A DNA stretch of 64,000 nucleotides from Ypsolopha sequella (GCA_934047225.1 OW204012.1:8680001-8744000); one strand, 5' to 3'; numbered from the stretch's first letter, positions 26,601 to 31,406 are shown. Notes: generated from the sequence alone by a model not told the origin. Program-made: numbers and translations.

Positions 26601-26873
26601 GCGGGGGCGAGGTAGCTTCGACTGCGCGACTGCGACTGTCGGTGAGTGAAGCGCAGCAGCACGCGCTTCCCTTCCCCGCTACACCACCCGCCCCCGCTAA
26701 CATCCTCGTACCTCGTCTCCGCCAACGCCTGTACCCCGCAGGAAGGTCGCGCACGAAGAAGCCGGACTATAACGTTTTTTTTTTTTTCTTTAGGTTCCGC
26801 CGGTGAGACGGATCGGTCCTCTTCCCCTGTGGAAGGGACGCCGAAATCCGTCCAGGAGAAAAAGGAAGACTGA
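2642..26873 (+). CDS. Lnpk: Lunapark (ER three-way junction protein), nine coding exons
   Basis: Joined exons 2642-2668, 9877-10112, 11293-11425, 13694-13802, 18774-18886, 20701-20830, 22500-22646, 24235-24321 and 26794-26873 give 1062 nt, or 353 residues plus TGA. Every junction has GT/AG and the phases close exactly. The protein matches the Lunapark family: an MG start (family proteins are N-myristoylated), a coiled coil (about 10-40), TM1 (about 42-63), TM2 (about 72-92), a second coiled coil ending KKILEEVMNTETYK, a Ser/Pro-rich linker, then the zinc-finger domain LARPLLD...DGPNNRMALICSEC...GMAMEEEFEF...CAYC...NPARK, with cysteines 242, 245, 264 and 267, and an acidic/serine tail. Lunapark stabilises three-way junctions of tubular ER together with atlastin and reticulons. 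Two introns carry exon-derived tandem arrays. No transcript evidence is available. Confidence 0.95.
3120..3315 (-). mobile_element. tRNA-headed lepidopteran SINE fragment
   Basis: On the minus strand the sequence has a tRNA-like head with the B-box GGTTCGATCC and CTCTTAATCTTAAGATCC before it. The body follows: CATGCACCAACGAG, then a stretch with AACGGTGAAGG and TTGCATGCCC. This order agrees with a SINE widespread in Lepidoptera. It lies in Lunapark intron 1. Confidence 0.6.
3320..4300. other. Intron 1 stretch, nothing recognised
   Basis: AT-rich intron sequence. Short open frames around 3689-4194 on both strands have no recognisable domain. I see no RNA gene or repeat arms. Confidence 0.5.
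4305..5612 (+). mobile_element. 5'-truncated CR1/Jockey-type LINE
   Basis: The 3' third of a non-LTR retrotransposon. Homology begins abruptly near 4314 in the reverse transcriptase palm (ISPLLFSIFINILS). It runs through the stop at 5240, a 3' UTR with AAAGGTTGCCTGGTAGA, and a tail of AAAT repeats at 5586-5612. Truncation at the 5' end is normal for LINE insertion. It lies in Lunapark intron 1, sense orientation. Confidence 0.85.
4314..5240 (+). pseudogene. LINE reverse transcriptase, C-terminal part
   Basis: The frame is open from the palm to the stop. The catalytic motif YADDLQLYT lies at about 4382-4408. After it come the thumb and LINE C-terminal features such as NPGKSQAIIIGSS, LGVIFDKTLSW, LPILDYADSC and SARLWNRLPESV. 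The N-terminal endonuclease and fingers are absent, so it is dead despite an intact 3' frame. A Met at 4395 is the first in frame but is not a real start. Confidence 0.85.
6035..7038. mobile_element. Foldback DNA element interrupted by an RTE LINE fragment
   Basis: The left arm 6035-6117 pairs with 6951-7038 over about 80 bases. Shared blocks are ATGTTTTCTCCCAAC, GGTTTCGGATTTTACACC and GTTAATTAAAATACATTT. The interior holds an RTE fragment (6352-6945). A smaller inverted pair (ACTCCAGGCACTAGCTCT) lies at about 6120-6183, with a further direct copy near 6015. Confidence 0.7.
6352..6945 (-). mobile_element. RTE-type LINE 3' fragment
   Basis: On the minus strand it ends in a TGATT-TGATT-TGATT tail (plus strand 6352-6373), typical of this LINE group. 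The coding part is 6432-6938: FKYLGHIIAADLKDDEDIER, FARTSSDVKITLFRAFC, YNNAFRMLMGLPRHCSASGM and FAEARVDCFHATLRKRCASL. It is the C-terminal region downstream of the RT palm only, so a 5'-truncated, non-functional copy. A related piece lies at 41426-41625. Confidence 0.75.
7438..7560 (+). repeat. Dispersed repeat, CTC-CAGAGG / CATCTGATAC family, copy 1
   Basis: Contains CTCAGAGGGG, GGCAGAGACTA, TTTCCATCTGATAC and CCACATCCATCAA in this order. Other copies lie at 55418-55520 and, more decayed, at 19000-19080. It is non-coding and of unknown class. Confidence 0.55.
7684..8005 (+). mobile_element. LINE 3' end fragment
   Basis: Begins with a decayed RT C-terminus (AGAAGCTATACGTCTATGG, the RLWNALP-type region). 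The 3' UTR follows, containing CCAAAGGTTGTTTGGAAGAG and AGTGATAAGACTGCC and ending AATAAAGAATATTTTATTTG. The 3' UTR motif matches the one at the end of the 4305-5612 LINE. Confidence 0.65.
8217..8250. repeat. Short perfect hairpin
   Basis: TTTAAATCTTATG pairs with CATAAGATTTAAA across a short CCG-containing loop. May be the tip of a decayed foldback element in intron 1. Confidence 0.45.
8526..8675. repeat. Foldback MITE
   Basis: Left end TTGTGTCGATTCGGCGCTAC pairs with the right end ATGCTGAATCGACACAA, and TTTGACAGGACTAA pairs with TTAGTCCTGTCAAA. About 45-base arms surround about 60 bases. Non-coding. Confidence 0.65.
8676..9261. other. Intron 1 stretch, nothing recognised
   Basis: AT-rich sequence. 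The phrase ATACAGGGTGTAATCGTTAAGTG near 8738 resembles a MITE end, but no partner arm was found. No gene content. Confidence 0.4.
9262..9664 (+). repeat. TCAG-satellite element, copy A
   Basis: Begins around GACATGGGAGACATCATTC. It then carries GTCACTTGGAGCTCATTAT, a CTGA tetranucleotide run (9332-9389), ATAACGCCACCTAGCGACGG, and ends with CTGATGACGGCCCCACTGAG and CGAAATATAGCGACTG. The same element, inverted, is at 19708-20190, about 10 kb away. No coding capacity is seen. Confidence 0.75.
9332..9389. repeat. (CTGA)n microsatellite
   Basis: About 14 tandem tetranucleotide units with one interruption, internal to the TCAG element. Its counterpart at 20005-20128 is about twice as long. Confidence 0.9.
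9877..10112 (+). CDS. Lnpk: Lunapark exon 2 (coiled coil, TM1, start of TM2)
   Basis: Acceptor TTCCAG precedes 9877 and donor GTGAGT begins at 10113. Encodes residues 10-87, from RKKTTSEVLERLETK through YMMAYSVGLYVLFAILYYF to SPLLLLPV. Leaves phase 2. Confidence 0.95.
10158..10733. mobile_element. Lepidopteran GTTCCGT repeat split by a nested LINE tail
   Basis: The left part (10158-10254) begins AACCGGCCAAGTGCGAGTCG and has GGAGGGTTCCGTACCATTA. The right part (about 10554-10733) ends with ACGGACAGACAAACGGACAG, GGGTCCCG and GGTACGGAACCCTAAAAA. A LINE 3' fragment (10255-10553) is inserted between them. Other partial copies: 36594-36650 and 52360-52580. Confidence 0.7.
10255..10553 (-). mobile_element. 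LINE 3' end fragment, TTGAAT tail, copy A
   Basis: On the minus strand it ends with the tail TTTTGAATTTTGAATTTTG. The body contains GGTCTCCGGTATGGGTTCGG. Related copies: 17182-17612 (minus) and 21782-22206 (plus). It is nested in the GTTCCGT repeat in Lunapark intron 2. Confidence 0.65.
10713..10890. repeat. 89-bp tandem duplication
   Basis: Two adjacent, nearly identical 89-bp copies starting GAACCCTAAAAAACGG at 10713 and 10802, each containing CTCTATTGTCTATGGTCACG. Recent duplication, in Lunapark intron 2. Confidence 0.85.
11293..11425 (+). CDS. Lnpk: Lunapark exon 3 (TM2 end, second coiled coil)
   Basis: 133 nt between acceptor TTTTAG and donor GTAAAA. Encodes the end of TM2 and the family-conserved stretch KKILEEVMNTETYK. 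The paralogue's third exon (48131-48263) has the same length and phase. The open frame runs on into the intron to 11572 but has no family similarity there. Confidence 0.95.
11740..12040 (+). repeat. Dispersed repeat shared with 34395-34560
   Basis: Contains AAATGTATGGCCATTGGAA, TTTTTTTGGAAAAAGAACC and AAGTATAA, also found in order at 34395-34560. Function and class unknown. Confidence 0.5.
12125..12295. repeat. Foldback MITE
   Basis: AAAGTCTAATTTTTAATTC and GAATTATGACAGTTCA on the left pair with TGAACTGTCATAATTC and GAAAAATCAGACTTTA on the right, giving arms of about 55 bases. Confidence 0.65.
12325..12581. mobile_element. Long-arm palindromic MITE, AAGGTC family, copy 1
   Basis: Almost a full palindrome, with arms of about 125 bases. 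Terminal AAGGTCTTTCAATTTAAAT pairs with ATTTAAATTGAATGACCTT, and TTTTTTTGCGCGAACTTTTT pairs with the far arm. The centre has CCGATCAGCTGACTC. Copy 2 is at 28153-28405; a decayed relative is at 16855-17035. Confidence 0.8.
12590..13120. other. Intron 3 stretch with a LINE-like tail only
   Basis: TTCATTTTCATTTCATTTC-type runs near 12800 look like a LINE tail on the minus strand. Otherwise only AT-rich sequence. Confidence 0.35.
13121..13606. mobile_element. Probable TIR element carrying a nested hAT MITE
   Basis: TCGTAGAATTAGGCAGATCG on the left pairs imperfectly with CGATATGCCCAATTCTACGA on the right. Inside are a complete hAT-type MITE (13161-13388) and a purine-rich GAGCG stretch. Outer ends are not sharply defined. 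Confidence 0.45.
13161..13388. mobile_element. hAT-type MITE with 8-bp target duplication
   Basis: The ends are CAGGGGTCTTCAACC and GGTTGAAGACCCTTG, a typical hAT terminal sequence. The 8-bp direct repeat TCGTAAAG flanks it at 13153-13160 and 13389-13396. The 228-bp interior is too short to encode a transposase. It contains GCCGCA-rich segments often seen in this family. Confidence 0.85.
13694..13802 (+). CDS. Lnpk: Lunapark exon 4 (source of the intron-4 array)
   Basis: Acceptor TTACAG, donor GTAGAT at 13803, leaving phase 1. Encodes VAKEILDKYGSPDEGK and then a Pro-rich linker ending APSTPQ. The last ~79 nt, from AGTCCTGATGAG onward, are copied repeatedly in the following intron. Confidence 0.92.
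13889..14029. repeat. Foldback MITE inside the exon-4 array
   Basis: GTCTAGCATAGCAGACCATA pairs with TATGGTTTGCTATGCTAGAC as terminal arms of about 25 bases. It splits the first intronic array unit, so it inserted after the array formed. Confidence 0.7.
14177..14446 (-). mobile_element. LINE 3' fragment inside the exon-4 array
   Basis: Starts on the plus strand with an ATTT run (tail on the minus strand), followed by GGTTACAAACAGTCATTAC. Array sequence GAGAAAAATAT on the left resumes as AAATATGAATAG on the right, consistent with a short target duplication. Confidence 0.6.
15588..15919. mobile_element. pogo/Tigger-type MITE
   Basis: Terminal repeats CAGTACCCTCTCGCTAATCC and the complement of TAGCGAGAGAGTACTG. 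It is flanked by TA at 15586-15587 and 15920-15921. The interior (332 bp in all) has GGCGGATTA repeats and no transposase. TIR sequence and TA duplication point to the pogo branch of Tc1/mariner. Confidence 0.78.
16171..16563. mobile_element. Large palindromic MITE, copy 1
   Basis: The two halves are reverse complements over most of about 390 bp. The ends carry GTCAGTCGCTTAGTGCAAAG and its partner. Inner arms ACAATTAGTCATGATCTT and AAGATCATGACTAATTGT close the centre. A second, interrupted copy is at 32937-33770. Confidence 0.78.
16855..17035. repeat. Decayed AAGGTC-family MITE
   Basis: Contains AATCAGCTGACTCAATTTC and a T/A-rich GCGCAAAAAA arm, resembling the centre and arm of the 12325-12581 element with many differences. 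Confidence 0.45.
17182..17612 (-). mobile_element. LINE 3' end fragment, TTGAAT tail, copy B
   Basis: The minus-strand tail is a run of ATTTGA repeats (plus strand 17187-17211). The body includes GGCGGCCGACCAAATCCC and, at the far end, CTTAGCAAGATCATG. The span is nearly collinear with copy C at 21782-22206. Confidence 0.75.
17790..18220 (-). pseudogene. LINE reverse transcriptase C-terminal fragment
   Basis: On the minus strand the frame 18200 to 17839 reads SLSQGLVSNIVRRPEISINW, then KIRLAKVSTSFVGHGIRFYN, KLPKEV, YYKINEYLDDGEAW and a stop. This is the extreme C-terminus of a Jockey-type LINE protein. Only the 3' end is present. It lies antisense in Lunapark intron 4. Confidence 0.65.
18460..18620 (-). 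mobile_element. LINE tail fragment
   Basis: The plus strand starts with AAATAAAAATAAAAATTCTT and continues TTCAGACAATAAAGTCCATA, the reverse of a common LINE 3' end. No coding part. Confidence 0.4.
18774..18886 (+). CDS. Lnpk: Lunapark exon 5 (linker)
   Basis: Acceptor TTCCACAG, donor GTGAGC at 18887. Encodes ATPGQLRQRQLVTSTPNNRQ and a short Ser/Asn-rich stretch. PGQ(E/L)RQR at this position agrees with vertebrate Lunapark. Closes in phase 0. Confidence 0.9.
19000..19080 (+). repeat. CATCTGATAC-family repeat, decayed copy
   Basis: AGTCTCCCTGAAGGGTAGAT, CCATCTGATACGATCC and CACATTTATCAAA follow the order seen at 55418-55520. It is followed by a short piece of the GTTCCGT repeat (AATTTGCCCACATATCAC). 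Confidence 0.45.
19199..19338. repeat. Foldback MITE
   Basis: CGGCAGTAAATAATGC pairs with GCATTATTTACTGCCG, and internal GTCATCTCTGTC pairs with GACAGAGACGGC-type sequence. About 140 bp in total. Confidence 0.65.
19387..19590 (+). pseudogene. LINE C-terminal fragment
   Basis: Reads VRYYNALPLSLKLINSTGTF then KKILLTKCLYSIDDFF and a stop, the pattern of a LINE protein C-terminus (YNALP... FK..LK). The fragment has no RT core and is dead. Confidence 0.6.
19708..20190 (-). repeat. TCAG-satellite element, copy B (inverted relative to copy A)
   Basis: Reads CGCTATATTTCGACCCCTCA, GGCGTTATCATACAG, a long CAGT run, then CAGTCCAGGTCCATAATGAG and CCATATGAATGATGTCTC. This is the reverse complement of 9262-9664 with small differences. 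Confidence 0.78.
20005..20128. repeat. (CAGT)n microsatellite
   Basis: About 30 tandem units with two early interruptions, internal to the TCAG element. Confidence 0.92.
20280..20570 (-). pseudogene. LINE reverse transcriptase C-terminal fragment
   Basis: The minus frame 20555-20298 reads MSNGILLWGNAADANRVFIL, QKRGFRALLKLSSRRSLREI and then MYARKN. It is the common LINE region after the RT palm (G.ILWG....R...LQKRA.R). No catalytic motifs remain. It lies in Lunapark intron 5, antisense. Confidence 0.68.
20701..20830 (+). CDS. Lnpk: Lunapark exon 6 (first zinc-finger half)
   Basis: Acceptor TCTTACAG, donor GTAAGT at 20831. Encodes LARPLLDKNRTALEKVVDYL and DGPNNRMALICSEC, with the first Cys pair (residues 242 and 245). 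Leaves phase 1. Confidence 0.95.
20922..21318 (+). repeat. Dispersed element X, copy 1
   Basis: Starts near TTTTCAATGCATGTGCTCGT with AAAGGCCCACTTTTTATGC. It contains GAACAGAAAGTCGATTATTT, GCCCTAGGGCTTTATTA and AACACTCGCTACGCTCGTGT, and ends with GTAGCATAAACTACTA. Copies at 30150-30482 (inverted) and 46905-47292. Non-coding, class unknown. Confidence 0.72.
21734..22303. mobile_element. TIR element with nested LINE fragment
   Basis: AGTCCCTTTCAATAAAATCC and GGCAATAATGTAAACAAACC on the left pair with the right end (GGTTTGTTTACATTATTGCC, GGGACTCTA), with arms of about 45 bases. Nearly all of the interior is the inserted LINE piece. Confidence 0.72.
21782..22206 (+). mobile_element. LINE 3' end fragment, TTGAAT tail, copy C
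   Basis: Starts GACATGATCTTGCCAAG, carries GATTTGGTCGGCCGCCTGG and GGGTTCGGGCGGTTGATTGG, and ends in TTTTGAATTTTGAATTTGA. Sense copy of the family at 17182-17612. Confidence 0.72.
22500..22646 (+). CDS. Lnpk: Lunapark exon 7 (second zinc-finger half; source of the intron-7 array)
   Basis: Acceptor TTTTCCCAG, donor GTGAGT at 22647. Encodes GMAMEEEFEFVSYVCAYC (Cys 264 and 267), NPARK and a Pro/Ala-rich tail. The last ~100 nt recur nine more times downstream. Reading through the donor stays in frame to 22834. Confidence 0.93.
22541..23730 (+). repeat. Tandem array derived from Lunapark exon 7 and its splice donor, with 453-bp higher-order repeat
   Basis: Monomers join the last ~100 nt of exon 7 (from TGCGTACTGTGGGAAGTAC to GCTATAGCTAGTG) to the first ~17 nt of the intron (GTGAGTTGACACACTCG). 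Donor-equivalent positions: 22647, 22761, 22865, 22979, 23100, 23214, 23318, 23432, 23553, 23673. Spacings are 114, 104, 114, 121, 114, 104, 114, 121, 120, giving two 453-bp blocks of four monomers. Donor sequences: GTGAGT, GTGACT, GTGAGT, TTGAGT, GTGAGT, GTGACT, GTAAGT, TTGAGT, TTGAGT, GTGAGT. The last partial unit, ending at 23730, has the exon-like AACCCGGCGCGCAAACAGCG. The array is much more GC-rich than its surroundings. Confidence 0.95.
23905..24205. repeat. Dispersed ~300-bp repeat, copy 1
   Basis: Shares with 32155-32465 the ordered blocks TTTCAGTACTAAC, TGAGACAACATTAAGCTAAC, GGCATTTAGGACGAACTG and ATTTCATAGGTAA. It ends about 30 bases before Lunapark exon 8. Confidence 0.7.
24235..24321 (+). 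CDS. Lnpk: Lunapark exon 8 (acidic/serine tail)
   Basis: Acceptor GTGTACAG, donor GTCAGT at 24322. Encodes GGGDDSSVASSASDSDDDKK and SRSVKFS, a low-complexity acidic segment of the kind found near Lunapark C-termini. Phase 1 on both sides. The donor is weaker than the others. Confidence 0.82.
24660..24842. mobile_element. Near-perfect palindrome (MITE)
   Basis: Arms of about 70 bases: ACACTTAATAAAATAAAATT through GAGATATATTTCGGGCCCTA pair with the right half, around a centre containing GACTGATGCCGG. TA dinucleotide runs at both outer ends suggest insertion at TA. Confidence 0.8.
24843..26142. other. Intron 8 stretch, mostly unassigned
   Basis: AT-rich intron DNA. A piece near 25265 (CAGGGGTCCCCAAACTC) looks like one hAT-type end without a partner. 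A segment at about 25855-26030 resembles one at about 33910-34090 (AAAA-C-C-CAGTGCGAG, GGATTC). No gene. Confidence 0.4.
26143..26349. mobile_element. Foldback MITE with GGTTTCGCCTTA arms
   Basis: ACACTTGTACTGTTTCACAA and AACCGGTTTCGCCTTACGGC on the left pair with the right half over about 80 bases, centre around ACAACTGCGCATTCC. A single end of a related element is at about 9668-9710. Confidence 0.8.
26445..26505. repeat. Short dispersed repeat shared with 49325-49390
   Basis: TTTACCCAAAAATTAAATAC and GTAGATGACGTTATAGTGGA occur in both places almost unchanged. Confidence 0.65.
26554..26769. mobile_element. GC-rich TIR MITE abutting Lunapark's last exon
   Basis: Perfect terminal arms of about 41 bases, TAGTCCGGCTTCTTCGTGCG onward, paired with the right end CGCACGAAGAAGCCGGACTA. 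TA flanks at 26552-26553 and 26770-26771. The interior has no transposase. Its right end is 24 bases from the exon 9 acceptor, directly before the polypyrimidine tract. Confidence 0.82.
26794..26873 (+). CDS. Lnpk: Lunapark exon 9 (C-terminus and stop)
   Basis: A long T tract and CTTTAG precede the exon. Encodes GSAGETDRSSSPVEGTPKSV to QEKKED and TGA at 26871-26873. Phase agrees with exon 8. A foldback element ends only 24 bases before the exon. Confidence 0.82.
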
Positions 26874-27122
26874 ACTAAAAACTCGAATGAAAAAAAATGC
26901 GATTAACTCAACGGTATCCAAAGTTTGGATAATTCAAGATGGCGGCCGAATCTGTGGCTCGAAATTGAGATGTATGGACAATAATTTTGGAAACTTGGTC
27001 CTTTTGTTTATGTGGTTAAGGAACATGTTCGTTTGGATTGGTCAAAGGTTGGAAGATTGTAGAAAAGTAGTCCTTACTGCTATGGTATTTGGACAGAATG
27101 CGCATGTTGTGACGCAAATAAA
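26874..27122 (+). terminator. Lnpk: Probable Lunapark 3' UTR with AATAAA signal
   Basis: After the TGA the sequence has no known repeat for about 240 bases and then an AATAAA at 27117-27122, which could end the transcript. Downstream AATAAA-like sites also exist, so the true end is open. Confidence 0.35.
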
Positions 27123-27887
27123 TATAGTGGTCGATCTCAAAAGAGAATTTTATTTTAAAGTGGATAATATAAATATTTTCTTTAAAAGGATAGGACAACT
27201 TTAATTTATTATCTTGAGATCTCTTTTGCATAACACCATCCATACGATGGACGATCGAACGCACACAATCGCATTTCACGCGCGTGTTTGTCGAACACAG
27301 ACGTGCTGAATGGTGTTATTCAAAATGTAGCAAGTGTTTTATCAATAACTATAATAATTAAAACGAACAAAAGTTTTACATGCTGTCATACAAATTTCAA
27401 AATAGGTATGTATTCAACGATTTTAAATAAATTAAAAATAAGTGAATTGCGTGATCATGTTTTTTTTTTAATATTCAGTATGAAATGTTATTTATTTAGT
27501 TTAATTTTGATTTCCCTACTTATTTAACATATCCACATTTGAACAATTTAATGTACAAATAAGTAGCAATGTAGATCTTAAACCGATACACATAAAGCAT
27601 AAAATAGAAGACGACAATGTTCCTTTCCACAAACGGTTATCGTTTCGAGTTTTTTTTTTTTATTGGCATTTTTCCACGATTTTGCTTAAAAATCGTTGTG
27701 TTCGCTCAAAGAGTGCCTTGCAGTGTGCACTGTTTGTCGGAAAATTATAGCAATGTAGTCATAATTATTGTAAGAGTAACAAAGTTCCGTCGTAGAAGCG
27801 ATATTCTTTTTTTAGGGATCCGTTTAGGAATGAAAACCTTCGTACTTTAGTTTCTCTGTGGAGTTGAGACCAACGTGTCATCAATAT
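27123..27887. other. Intergenic DNA after Lunapark
   Basis: No recognised gene or repeat. AT-rich, with several short open frames that look like chance. Confidence 0.4.
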
Positions 27888-28149
27888 ACAACGTGTAACA
27901 GAAAGGTGTAACCATATTTGAAAAGCTTATTCAGTCAATGGTATAGAACAACTTTTACTATGGAACAAAAATGTCTCGAAAAAAAATGTTTACTGTTTCA
28001 TAGAAAAATGCAATGCCGTTGGCCGAAATGTATGGAAGGGCAAATTTTTTTTCTGAGATTTCAGATTTGGCTCTATAGTAAAAGTTGTTCTATACCATTG
28101 ACTGAATAAGCTCTTCAAATATGGTTACACCTTTCTGTTACACGTTGTA
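27888..28149. mobile_element. Foldback MITE, ACAACGTGTAACA family
   Basis: Ends ACAACGTGTAACAGAAAGG and its reverse complement. The arms run about 85 bases through TATTCAGTCAATGGTATAG and ACAACTTTTACTAT. A one-armed copy lies at 59985-60153. Flanking TAT/ATA is consistent with a TA duplication. Confidence 0.8.
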
Positions 28150-28152
28150 TAT

Positions 28153-28405
28153 AAGGTCTTTCAATTGAAATTGAAAGTAATTTCGGATCGTTTCGTTAAT
28201 ACATCACATTCCACTGCAAAGTAATTTTTTTTGCGCGAACTTTTTCTTCACTTGTCCATACAAACCGAGTCAGCTGATCGGACCACTTTGTACTGAGAAG
28301 TGAAAAAAAGATTCGCGCAAAAAAAAGTGCTTTGCAGTGGAATGTAATGTATAAACGATACTGAATCACCTCCTAAATTACTTTCAATTTAAATTGAAAG
28401 ACCTT
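28153..28405. mobile_element. Long-arm palindromic MITE, AAGGTC family, copy 2
   Basis: Same family as 12325-12581: AAGGTCTTTCAATTGAAATT at the left end, AAATTGAAAGACCTT at the right, inner GCGCGAACTTTTTCTTC arms. It starts 3 bases after the previous MITE ends. Confidence 0.82.
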
Positions 28406-30149
28406 ATATAAAACACTTCGGTGATTATTGTAAGTATTCCTAATTTTTATATCAGATTATTACTTTATGTGCATTAAACGGGTCCTTTTTTATGTTTGAC
28501 TTACATTTTACAAACACTGTTCTCTATAAGATTATCGTTTCTACATTATACTCGCTTTTTATCCACTAAATAGAATGTATTGTCTTCGATCAAATAACCC
28601 CTGATTGATATTCTACAAGCACTAACCTGTGTTGGGTTCCGGGAGGTGTCCTGCGGGATATCTGGCACTTCAGCACAAGTTAGGGAACACAATTATATAT
28701 TTATACTACACCTGCTCGGAAAGTACCTTCTTTCTTTGTTGAAAACGATGCAGAAAGTACGTCATTACTGTCATACAAATATGCGGGCGGCAAAAGTGTA
28801 TGAAAATTCATTGTTAACGTGCTTGAGCGGGCAGAAAAAGTATATGCAAATCCATTGTTAACGTGCTTTTTTTTTTTTAAATAACATAAAGAATGAGGAA
28901 GTGGCCAAGTGGCCAGTGTTATTTTGCGAACTCGTACATAAAACTCGAAAAATGATACTGGCCACTTGCTTTTCCTGCACATAATAAAAAATAAGAAGGA
29001 AATAAAAGGTTGGAAAAAAGGCGCGAAGACGTGATGGCGTCGTTTTTTTGTTTTATTGAAAAAATATTGCATTTTGGGTGTTTTGATCAACAATAGTGAT
29101 AGGATATTGTGAATTAAAATCGCCGTAACCTGTGTAGTGTGTTGTTCAATGGAACAAAAGTGCGGGCTGTGCTATTTCGTGTGTTTTTTCTAACCCTGTT
29201 GTATTTGCGTTATAAGGCTATCATTATAGCGGAAACGACAGGACAATGACTTAGACAGGACAGACCTTTCAGATGATCCTCAACAGAAGAGGATAGTGCA
29301 TATAAACATAAAAAACTATAACGTCAAACATGGCTGTATGGGCTAAGATCCCTTTGCCTTTCCACTTAGTGGGAAAATAAAAAAAAAAATAAAAAAGTCA
29401 CAATCGCACGCGAGTCAGTCGGTTTCTTTTATTGTATCTTGATTAAAAGTAAAATGATACTATTTCCTCGCAGGTGTAGTATAAAGCACTATGTATCACT
29501 CGGGAGAAAGTGCGATTCCCCTTTCTTCCCTCGGTGAACAATGTACTATTTTTTATTATTTTCTCCGGAGCGTGCGGATATCGATCGCATAGATTTTAGC
29601 GGAAGTGGTAGGGAGGGGATAGGAAAATGGTCGATGCTTGCGTCTACCAATCAAACCTGATCTCGGCGCAAGATATCTTTGGCGCGCAGATTTGAAAACC
29701 ATTTTGCTTCGTATACCTAACAACCCCTAGACACGGTATAACGTTAATAGTTATTTAAGATACAAGTGCGGAAAGTAATTCGGATAAAACCCTTTTACGC
29801 TCAAGTATCTTACAAAATTTTTCAATGTATTTTGCGAGGAAATACAACAAAAAAATAAGTATAATAAAGAATGGTGTTTTTCATCATACAATTATTGCTA
29901 GAGCGCGCATACTTATAAATAATTGTTTTTTTTTTGGACAGCAAAACCTCCTTGCATCTTTGTAATTTTTTAAATTTTATGACTTCCACAGAGTCAAAAA
30001 CTTGAAAAAATTACTTTATTTCACGCGTGAAATCCTTAGATGTTGAATCAGCGCACAAAAGGCGGCTCCGAAAACTGATGCTAAATTAAATTTTTGGCAT
30101 TCGTTTACGTCAATCAGTTTTCTACCCTAATGCATTAATTTAAAGCTGA
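28406..30149. other. Intergenic stretch, no gene recognised
   Basis: Contains a small direct repeat at about 28790-28866 (TTCATTGTTAACGTGC and TCCATTGTTAACGTGC) and a GTGGCCA-based inverted pair near 28905-28970. A GC-richer patch at 29490-29660 has no readable frame. Nothing else can be supported. Confidence 0.45.
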
Positions 30150-30482
30150 AATGTATAATAGTTTATGCTACAAGAGCGAAAAATTGCTCTTACGCCCGTG
30201 TATCATACTACGTTTTTCAATGCAAAGTGTGAGGAAATAAAACAAATATAATCTTGTGAACGTTAAATTATGATTGGCTCAAAAGGACTGTATCCAGAGC
30301 CGTTAAACAGTGGAAAACAAGTATAACTATTATGGTACACAGGAAAGGCTGCAGGTTAGCCAACCATTGCAAATAAATTAAAAAAATATTAATAATAAAG
30401 CCCTAGGGCGAAATAATCGACTTTCTGTTCGGTTTTGATGCATAAAAAGTGGGCCTTTACGAGCACTTGCATTGAAAAAAAA
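30150..30482 (-). repeat. Dispersed element X, copy 2
   Basis: Reverse complement of the element at 20922-21318: TAATAGTTTATGCTAC at one end, GTGGGCCTTTACGAGC at the other, AATAATCGACTTTCTGTTCG inside. Slightly shorter, missing the AACACTCGCTACG block. Confidence 0.7.
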
Positions 30483-30721
30483 AATCACTGAGCTCTTTAT
30501 TCGCTGGCTGGTTGATATGGTTTTACGACAGTTTTATGAGCTACGAAAGCAAAATAGAATTTGTCCTGAAATGGATCGTGGAAAACAGATCTTATGAAAG
30601 TGCGGACAAGGTTTATTTTCGAAAAATCTAAACTTAGCTCTTATGTTATTGTTGTTTTATTGCGATGTATAGATATAACTATAATTTATATCACTAAAAT
30701 TAGGGTGAGTGTCCATCATAC

Positions 30722-31406
30722 ATAACGAAATAGATCACTATTATTTATGCGAGAAAAGCTCGACGTTTCGGTCAACTTAAGGCGATTACCATCGCCAAAT
30801 TAGCAGCTCGATATTTGTCTGTACGAATATCAACGGAAACGACATTGAAATAACGTTCATATCAGCGCACAATGCGTGGTGGCTGTTACGACGCTCGCTG
30901 CGTCCTTGATAAGGTGAAATAGGAAAAAATAATACTTTTCACATAGACGTGATTGTTTGATTGAATAATCGTATGTTATGTTTATAGCTGTCAAGTTTAT
31001 CTGTTTATCAAAGCATAAATGAATTAATTCGATCAAGCCGCTTAGGAGCAGTAGGGAATTCAAGTCAAAAAAACACCATTCAGTTAAAACAATTTTTCAT
31101 GTAGAAGTTTTGGTAGTACGAAAAAGAAAAATGTTGCATATGTTGTCCTAGAGTTGATAATCTATAATACATTTTTTCAATATTTTTGGTTTGGCCATAA
31201 AAGAGGAGAAGGCTTTAGAAAGTACCTATTTGGCGATATTATGCGCCTTAAGTGACCTTCATCAGGCTTCGCGAGGTGCTCCGGCGCGTGCGACACCCTC
31301 ACGAGCACTAAAGAAGCCTGATGAAGGTCACTCTTAAGTTGACCGAAACGTCGAGTTTTTCTCGCATCAATAATAGTGAGTCTTAGCTGTGTTATCTATT
31401 TCGTTA
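30722..31406. mobile_element. TIR element hosting a piggyBac-type MITE
   Basis: The left arm ATAACGAAATAGATCACTAT through AAGCTCGACGTTTCGGTCAA pairs with the right arm ending ATCTATTTCGTTAT. Between them lie the 30781-31247 insertion and an inner inverted pair (GTGACCTTCATCAGGCTTC with GAAGCCTGATGAAGGTCAC). Confidence 0.72.
30781..31247. mobile_element. piggyBac-type MITE, copy 1 (467 bp)
   Basis: Flanked by TTAA at 30777-30780 and 31248-31251. Ends GGCGATTACCATCGCCAAAT and ATTTGGCGATATTATGCGCC. TTAA duplication with such short TIRs is the signature of piggyBac-type transposition. The interior has no transposase. A second copy of 466 bp is at 51462-51927. Confidence 0.85.

Noticed and set aside
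26438..26806. Arg/Pro-rich open frames on both strands before Lunapark exon 9
   Set aside because: They fall within the GC-rich inverted repeat of a MITE and have no domain.
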